From Prevotella sp. (GTDB taxonomy: Bacteria; Bacteroidota; Bacteroidia; Bacteroidales; Bacteroidaceae), in NCBI GenBank assembly GCA_016291915.1, contig JAEEZP010000255.1, positions 1-11,541 of the forward strand: DNA of 11,541 bases. The letters are read 5' to 3'. A model generated the notes under the pieces. That model did no database searches. It was not told the origin of the DNA and saw nothing but the letters and a program-made list of their open reading frames with translations. Below are positions 7,352-11,541 of the stretch, piece after piece; the first letter of the stretch is position 1; each line of letters opens with the position of its first letter. The position numbers and the translations under genes are program-made.

Positions 7352-7609
7352 ATGTCTTTATTGGGATTTCTGTTGGCCGTTTTAGTGTGTGGTGTCGTAA
7401 TACGCTTACTCGTCACAGGCTTTCGTATCTGGGGATTCTTTAAGAATGCCCAAAACGAATTCCGTAAAGGTTTTAATGAGACTTATCATCAACAATCTCA
7501 TTACGAAGATCAAGAGATTGTCATTGATCCTCGTAATGCTGATGAACGTTCCAGAAAGATTATTTCTGAGGATGAAGGAGAATATGTTGACTTTGAGAGT
7601 GAAACCTGA
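7352..7609 (+). CDS. Small single-pass membrane protein, DUF4834-like, function unknown
   Basis: An 85-residue protein. Residues 3-30 form one hydrophobic segment (LLGFLLAVLVCGVVIRLL and on to GFRIWGFF). A charged and polar cytoplasmic or periplasmic tail follows, rich in Q, N, E and D, with IVIDPRNADERSRKII (56-71) and ending in the acidic GEYVDFESET. Small proteins with this plan, ending in a YVDFEE-like tail, occur after pssA in other Bacteroidales and are grouped as DUF4834; I recall this family only in outline. It starts 9 bases after the pssA stop, so it belongs to the phosphatidylethanolamine operon, but no reaction can be assigned. A TTG two codons earlier (7346) could also serve as start; the ATG at 7352 is the simpler choice. 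The end converges on pyrH with 38 bases between stops. Confidence 0.75.
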   Translation: MSLLGFLLAVLVCGVVIRLLVTGFRIWGFFKNAQNEFRKGFNETYHQQSHYEDQEIVIDPRNADERSRKIISEDEGEYVDFESET

Positions 7610-7647
7610 ACATTCTCACGTAAACAATATAAACCTTGTTGCCGTTC

Positions 7648-8358
7648 TTACAGATGAACGAGCGTTCCTATATCTTCACCTTCAATCACTTTCTTCAGGT
7701 TTCCTACCTTATCCATATTAAAGACATAGATAGGGAAGTTATTGTCTTTACACATCGTGACAGCCGTAAGATCCATCACCTTCAGTCCTTTATTGTATAT
7801 CTCATCATAAGTGATATCGGAATATTTGGTGGCGGTGGGATCTTTTTCAGGATCAGCGGTGTAGACACCATCTACACGTGTGCCCTTCAGCATCACGTCT
7901 GCCTCTATCTCTATGCCTCGCAGTGAAGAACCAGTATCTGTAGTAAAGTAGGGAGAACCAGTACCTGCAGAGAAGATACAAACAAGACCTGCTTCCATAG
8001 CTTCAATGGCTTTCCACTTGGTATAGAACTCTCCGATAGGCTCCATGCGGATAGCAGTAAGTACTTTGTTCTTGATGCCGACGGCATCCAAGCCGCTGCT
8101 TAAGGCCAGCGAGTTGATGACGGTGGCGCACATACCCATCTGGTCACCTTTTACACGGTCGAAACCTTTCTTGCTGCCACTCAGACCACGGAAGATATTT
8201 CCGCCACCTATCACGATGCCGATCTGAACGCCCATGTCGTGAATCTCCTTGATTTGACTGGCATATTCGCCGAGTCGCTGGGGATCGATACCATAGCCTT
8301 GTTCACCCATCAGACTCTCACCACTTAACTTCAGTAATATACGATTAAATCTTTTCAT
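7648..8358 (-). CDS. pyrH: Uridylate kinase (UMP kinase)
   Basis: A 236-residue cytoplasmic kinase of the amino acid kinase fold that turns UMP and ATP into UDP and ADP in pyrimidine nucleotide synthesis; the bacterial enzyme is a hexamer. Visible motifs are LLKLSGESLMG (8-18, with K10 for phosphate binding), IGGGNIFRG (50-58), RVKGDQMGM (68-76), AGTGSPYFTTDTGSSLRG (131-148, the UMP site) and KGTRVDGVYTADPEKDP (158-174, near the ATP site). The length is normal. It is the last gene of the - strand run yraN-birA-pyrH, 29 bases after birA, and I found no good promoter match in that gap. The frr gene that often follows pyrH is absent; the next gene converges from the other strand. Confidence 0.96.
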   Translation of the reverse strand: MKRFNRILLKLSGESLMGEQGYGIDPQRLGEYASQIKEIHDMGVQIGIVIGGGNIFRGLSGSKKGFDRVKGDQMGMCATVINSLALSSGLDAVGIKNKVLTAIRMEPIGEFYTKWKAIEAMEAGLVCIFSAGTGSPYFTTDTGSSLRGIEIEADVMLKGTRVDGVYTADPEKDPTATKYSDITYDEIYNKGLKVMDLTAVTMCKDNNFPIYVFNMDKVGNLKKVIEGEDIGTLVHL

Positions 8359-8387
8359 ATAAATAATGATTATGGTTATAAATACAT

Positions 8388-9116
8388 TTATACTACAAAC
8401 TGTACCTCCTTAAATGCATAGCGCCTCAGCACGCCATCAGTGCGTTCCAATACCAGATGCCCATCATCTTCCACTGTCTTCAAAAGGGCTTGGAAACATC
8501 CTTCGCTATCCACATATTCATGAACACCTTCCCTGCGATATAACATTCCGAGGTATCGCGCTCTTATTTTGTCATATCCTACCTCTACTAACATGGATAG
8601 GTGGTGGTCGAAACACTCTACGATCTGATGCATAATCTTCATACGGTCAGTCTCTCGGTCGAGTATCTGGAAGAGCGATATCGGGTTGGGGGCATCGCTC
8701 ACAAAGCGCTGCTGGTTGATGTTTACACCCACGCCGAAGATACAGTCATTGATACATTTCCCACTGATAGCAGTCTCTATCAAGGTGCCGCTGATCTTCT
8801 TGTCATACCAATAGATATCATTCGGCCACTTCACTGAGAACCCTGTTGAATAACAGTCTAAAGCATCTTTCACAGCCATACCTCCGGCCATTGAGAGCAA
8901 GAACTGCTTGGTGACAGGTATTTCATGGGGATGGGTAAGAATACTGAACGTGATGTTCTTCCCCCTTTCCGACTCCCAGCGGTTAGTACCTTGTCCTCGG
9001 CCAGCAGTTTGATAATCGGTATACACAATGGTCATCTCCTCACCCTCTGGCTGATAGTCACGAAGGAAATGATTTGTGCTGTCAACTTCTTCTATATAGA
9101 TATATCTTTTCTTCAT
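8388..9116 (-). CDS. birA: Biotin-[acetyl-CoA-carboxylase] ligase (catalytic-only type)
   Basis: A 242-residue biotin protein ligase. It activates biotin with ATP and attaches it to a lysine of carrier domains such as that of acetyl-CoA carboxylase. Motifs are VDSTN (11-15), TAGRGQGTNRWES (37-49, biotinyl-AMP binding), SVKWPNDIYW (94-103) with the substrate lysine K96, KISGTLIE (107-114), and VGVNIN (129-134). A short C-terminal SH3-like part follows (about 195-242). The protein starts directly with the catalytic domain and has no N-terminal helix-turn-helix, so it is the type that does not repress biotin genes. Its ATG lies 3 bases after the yraN stop, which implies co-transcription and perhaps coupled translation. 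pyrH follows after 29 bases. Confidence 0.94.
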   Translation of the reverse strand: MKKRYIYIEEVDSTNHFLRDYQPEGEEMTIVYTDYQTAGRGQGTNRWESERGKNITFSILTHPHEIPVTKQFLLSMAGGMAVKDALDCYSTGFSVKWPNDIYWYDKKISGTLIETAISGKCINDCIFGVGVNINQQRFVSDAPNPISLFQILDRETDRMKIMHQIVECFDHHLSMLVEVGYDKIRARYLGMLYRREGVHEYVDSEGCFQALLKTVEDDGHLVLERTDGVLRRYAFKEVQFVV

Positions 9117-9119
9117 TCT

Positions 9120-9488
9120 TTAAATTCTTGCGGGCAGAAAGGCATCCTTGATATGTTGTATCGTGCAGTTCTCATCGTCAGTACCTGTCACGGTGATAAT
9201 GTCAAAACGGATATTCGCGTTTATTCTGTTTACCTTGAGAAACTGATGTGTAGCGAATGTCAGAGAACGGATTTTCCGCCAGTCAACGGCTGATTCAGGA
9301 GTTGTGAAAACCTGATTACGTCGTGTCTTCACCTCCACGATGACAAGTTCATCACCATCTATGGCTACAATATCAAGATCCCGATGACGGGCTCTCCAGT
9401 TGCGTCTCAGGATGTTATATCCTTTGTCTATCAGATATTGGGTCGCCTTTTCCTCTCCCCATTTTCCCAAATCATTGTGTGCTGCCAT
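9120..9488 (-). CDS. YraN / UPF0102 family putative endonuclease-fold protein
   Basis: A 122-residue protein of the YraN (UPF0102) family, which has a restriction-endonuclease-like fold related to Holliday junction resolvases. The expected residues are present: the GKWGEEKA segment near the start with a conserved glutamate, RRNWRARHRDLDIVAID with acidic residues of the metal site, and VEVKTRR with the E-x-K part. Its substrate is not firmly known, so a nuclease role is inference from the fold. I chose the ATG at 9488 because family members begin with MAAHN-DLGKWGE; an in-frame ATG at 9503 would add five residues (MIFLN) and cannot be excluded. It is the first gene of a run with birA 3 bases behind. 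A TAATTTTG box lies about 40 bases upstream of the start. Confidence 0.9.
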   Translation of the reverse strand: MAAHNDLGKWGEEKATQYLIDKGYNILRRNWRARHRDLDIVAIDGDELVIVEVKTRRNQVFTTPESAVDWRKIRSLTFATHQFLKVNRINANIRFDIITVTGTDDENCTIQHIKDAFLPARI

Positions 9489-9526
9489 ATTTAGAAAGAT
9501 CATTTATGAGGTTATTTCGTCGAAGA

Positions 9527-9534
9527 CAAAATTA
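9527..9534 (-). promoter_or_regulatory. Putative -7 box for the yraN-birA-pyrH cluster
   Basis: The - strand reads TAATTTTG, a full match to TAnnTTTG, 38 bases before the chosen yraN start. No clear TTG lies at the expected distance upstream; the nearest sequence is CTGTTTTT at about 19 bases. The rest of the 164-base gap (9489-9652) is AT-rich and shows no gene and no convincing terminator for the incoming upstream gene. Confidence 0.5.
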
Positions 9535-9652
9535 TAAAAAATCTTTGTAAAAACAGAAGCTAATGAATAATTATTTATCTCAGGTGTTAAGATTTTATGA
9601 AAAGAAGTGATGGAGACGGGTCCTGCTTCGTTCTCAGCATTATTGCCTTCTC

Positions 9653-11541
9653 TTATTTTATTATCGCAGACATCCTTTCCATATATTCTGCGGTTTGTAT
9701 CATGGAGAATACATAATTACGGAGACGGTCATAACGGACAGACTGCTGGGCAGACTGCAAACTACCATCGGGTAATACCTGATAGTAGGATGACTTCTCT
9801 GTTGCCGGTTCATAGATAAAGCATGCCGTGGAATCACGGGCGACGAGATGTCGGTCACTGGTATAGAATACCATGTCGCGTTCACGTTGCAACAGATTTA
9901 CACCAAAACCATCGTATGTACAACCTATACCCAAGAGCCCGAGTAATGTTGGCATGACATCCACCTGCGTGCCGAGCCCATTATATAAATAAGGTGTGAT
10001 ATCCTTCCCGAAAAACATCAATGGTATGTGATTATAGCTCTGCGGCAGTTCTGAATCGCTTTGACCTACCAACTTGCCATGGTCGGCTAATACAACGAAG
10101 ACCGTATTGTCATACCAAGGTTGTTTCTTTGCCTTTTCTAAGAAGTCACCTATACACCAATCGGTATATTCAACGATTTGATCTTCGGGTTCTTTAGACT
10201 TAGCCTTAAACCACGAGGGGATGACATAGGGTGGGTGATTGCTGATGGTCAGTAGTGTAGCCATGAAAGGCTTGTTTCCTTTTGCTACGGTATTGATCTT
10301 TGGAAGAGCGAACTCGAAAAGGAAATGATCACTCACGCCAAAGGCGTTCACTCGCTCAGAAGGTGGATAGTCTTCTTCCGCATACACATCATCATAACCG
10401 TTGGTCAAAAGGAATGCGTTCATATTGTCATATTGTGCCTCATGAGTCATGAAGAACAGATTATGATAGCCTTTCGCTTTGAGTACGGAGGGGATACCTG
10501 CCCGATGTGGTGTGATAGTACCTTTCATTAAGTTACGGAACATCATGGCGGGGAAAGAACAGAGAGTGGCAGTGAGTCCATGGTTGGTATGGATACCGGC
10601 GGAATAGAAATGACTGAAGGCTAAAGACTGTTGGTAAAGACTGTCCATGACGGGTGTCAGGGTCTTTTCCTGTCCGAATGTATGCATCAGATGGGCAGAC
10701 ATGGATTCTATGAGGATGATGACCACATTCTTACGTATTGCTGAGGTATCTTCGGCAACTAGATCACGTCGCAGCACACAGGTAGAGTCAACGGGGTCGG
10801 TGAGCCCGAACCATTTCCTTGCCTCACTGATAGCTTGATTATATGGCATCAGTCGCAACTCCCGGTTTTCCTTCCGTCGGGTGTCGAGCCAACTGGTCAG
10901 AAGATTGAATGTCGGTGAGATACCTAACTGATTGAGGAAAGGATCTTTGCAATAGTATGCTTCGCTCACCTTAATAGGATTATAGCCGGTACGCCCACGG
11001 ATGCCAAATACACACAACCCAATCAGGCAGAGAGTGATGAGCAGTTTAGCACAGATGACAAGCCCTCCTTTTTTATCTGCTATCGTATGAGCGATTTTCT
11101 TGTCAGTTCGTCGGCGTATGAATCGGCAGAGGAGTATGAAAAGGAGACAGAAAAGAAAGAATAGACAGATATATAACCAATAGCTTGTCTCGCCGAATAC
11201 CATGCCGGCAGTGGTTCCTGCATAGCCGAACCAACCGAAGATCGTGGCATCGATATTTTTGAAAAAATATTGGAAATAAGGTATGTTGCCTGCGGATACG
11301 GCAAAGACGATGCAGTAGAAAACACTGAGAAAGATGGTAGCGAAACGTCGTAACCCGGAGTGATAGAAACCAATACATGCCGGCAGCAAGACTACTGCCA
11401 GGGGAAGAATCAGCAGGTAGCATGCCACGACGTTATCAAACCAGATACCACGAAGGAATGCCTGTGACCACAATAAAGGTTGTCCATAACTGTCGGGTGA
11501 AAGCATGTTGTGCAGGCTGTAGAACTCAATACCTCTGAAAA
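9653..11541 (-). CDS. LTA synthase / sulfatase-fold membrane protein, 5' end beyond the window
   Basis: The frame is open to the right edge, so 628 residues are visible and the true start is outside; the first ATG seen (11506) is preceded by 11 in-frame codons without a stop. Numbering from that ATG, four hydrophobic segments (about 26-47, 55-73, 108-128, 149-168) lead to a catalytic domain that should face the periplasm (about 258-540). Likely metal and catalytic residues are E267 (LIESMSAH), T307 (GIHTNHGLT, the probable nucleophile), H424 (SNHPPY), D475/H476 (ADHG) and H493 (YNHIPL). LtaS-type enzymes transfer phosphoglycerol from phosphatidylglycerol, and relatives transfer phosphoethanolamine; Gram-negative Bacteroidota members are mostly uncharacterised, so the donor and acceptor are unknown. 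The usual five-helix plan suggests one more membrane segment in the missing part. It sits 164 bases upstream of yraN. Confidence 0.88.
   Translation of the reverse strand, partial: FRGIEFYSLHNMLSPDSYGQPLLWSQAFLRGIWFDNVVACYLLILPLAVVLLPACIGFYHSGLRRFATIFLSVFYCIVFAVSAGNIPYFQYFFKNIDATIFGWFGYAGTTAGMVFGETSYWLYICLFFLFCLLFILLCRFIRRRTDKKIAHTIADKKGGLVICAKLLITLCLIGLCVFGIRGRTGYNPIKVSEAYYCKDPFLNQLGISPTFNLLTSWLDTRRKENRELRLMPYNQAISEARKWFGLTDPVDSTCVLRRDLVAEDTSAIRKNVVIILIESMSAHLMHTFGQEKTLTPVMDSLYQQSLAFSHFYSAGIHTNHGLTATLCSFPAMMFRNLMKGTITPHRAGIPSVLKAKGYHNLFFMTHEAQYDNMNAFLLTNGYDDVYAEEDYPPSERVNAFGVSDHFLFEFALPKINTVAKGNKPFMATLLTISNHPPYVIPSWFKAKSKEPEDQIVEYTDWCIGDFLEKAKKQPWYDNTVFVVLADHGKLVGQSDSELPQSYNHIPLMFFGKDITPYLYNGLGTQVDVMPTLLGLLGIGCTYDGFGVNLLQRERDMVFYTSDRHLVARDSTACFIYEPATEKSSYYQVLPDGSLQSAQQSVRYDRLRNYVFSMIQTAEYMERMSAIIK

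Noticed and set aside
9540..9600. AT-rich stretch with AATAATTATT palindrome considered as a terminator or attachment site.
   Set aside because: The palindrome is short and purely A/T, has no stable stem with a T run, and no direct repeat or mobile gene is nearby.
11080..11423. Two additional - strand open frames of about 100 codons within the terminal gene.
   Set aside because: They are out-of-frame shadows of the membrane segments of the LTA-synthase-like protein.

Overview
The window looks like ordinary chromosome of a Bacteroidota bacterium, most likely a Prevotella-like member of the Bacteroidales. Three things point there: a PorX-type response regulator fused to a PglZ domain; the short type of phosphatidylserine decarboxylase followed by PssA and a small DUF4834-like membrane protein; and intergenic promoters that match the Bacteroidota consensus (TTG or TTTG, about 20 bases, then TAnnTTTG) rather than the E. 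coli one. The genus is inference. I see no tRNA, rRNA, insertion sequence, phage gene or CRISPR array.

Layout from left to right. A + strand porX gene (34-1602) meets a - strand dnaE-trxA pair (5736 down to 1641) tail to tail, and the two share a perfect 11-bp terminator hairpin at 1610-1637. A divergent promoter region (about 5737-5925) separates dnaE from the + strand cluster psd-pssA-DUF4834 (5926-7609). That cluster converges on a - strand cluster yraN-birA-pyrH (9488 down to 7648). Last comes a - strand membrane-anchored LTA-synthase/sulfatase-fold protein (stop at 9653) whose 5' end lies beyond the right edge.

How the genes work together. psd and pssA encode two consecutive steps of phosphatidylethanolamine synthesis: CDP-diacylglycerol plus serine gives phosphatidylserine, which is decarboxylated to phosphatidylethanolamine. 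dnaE is the replicative polymerase subunit and keeps a complete PHP metal site. trxA is a general thiol reductant. pyrH makes UDP, birA attaches biotin to carboxylases, and yraN is a nuclease-fold protein of unclear role. PorX is a regulator tied in related species to type IX secretion and oligonucleotide signalling. The terminal gene probably transfers a lipid-derived head group outside the inner membrane.

Most of the window is housekeeping. I do not see a convincing new multi-gene system. The points most worth a second look are the paired promoters between dnaE and psd, the inverted repeat inside the predicted trxA promoter, the intact PHP site of DnaE, the PorX enzyme domain, the small unknown protein in the lipid operon, and the specificity of the LTA-synthase-like protein.
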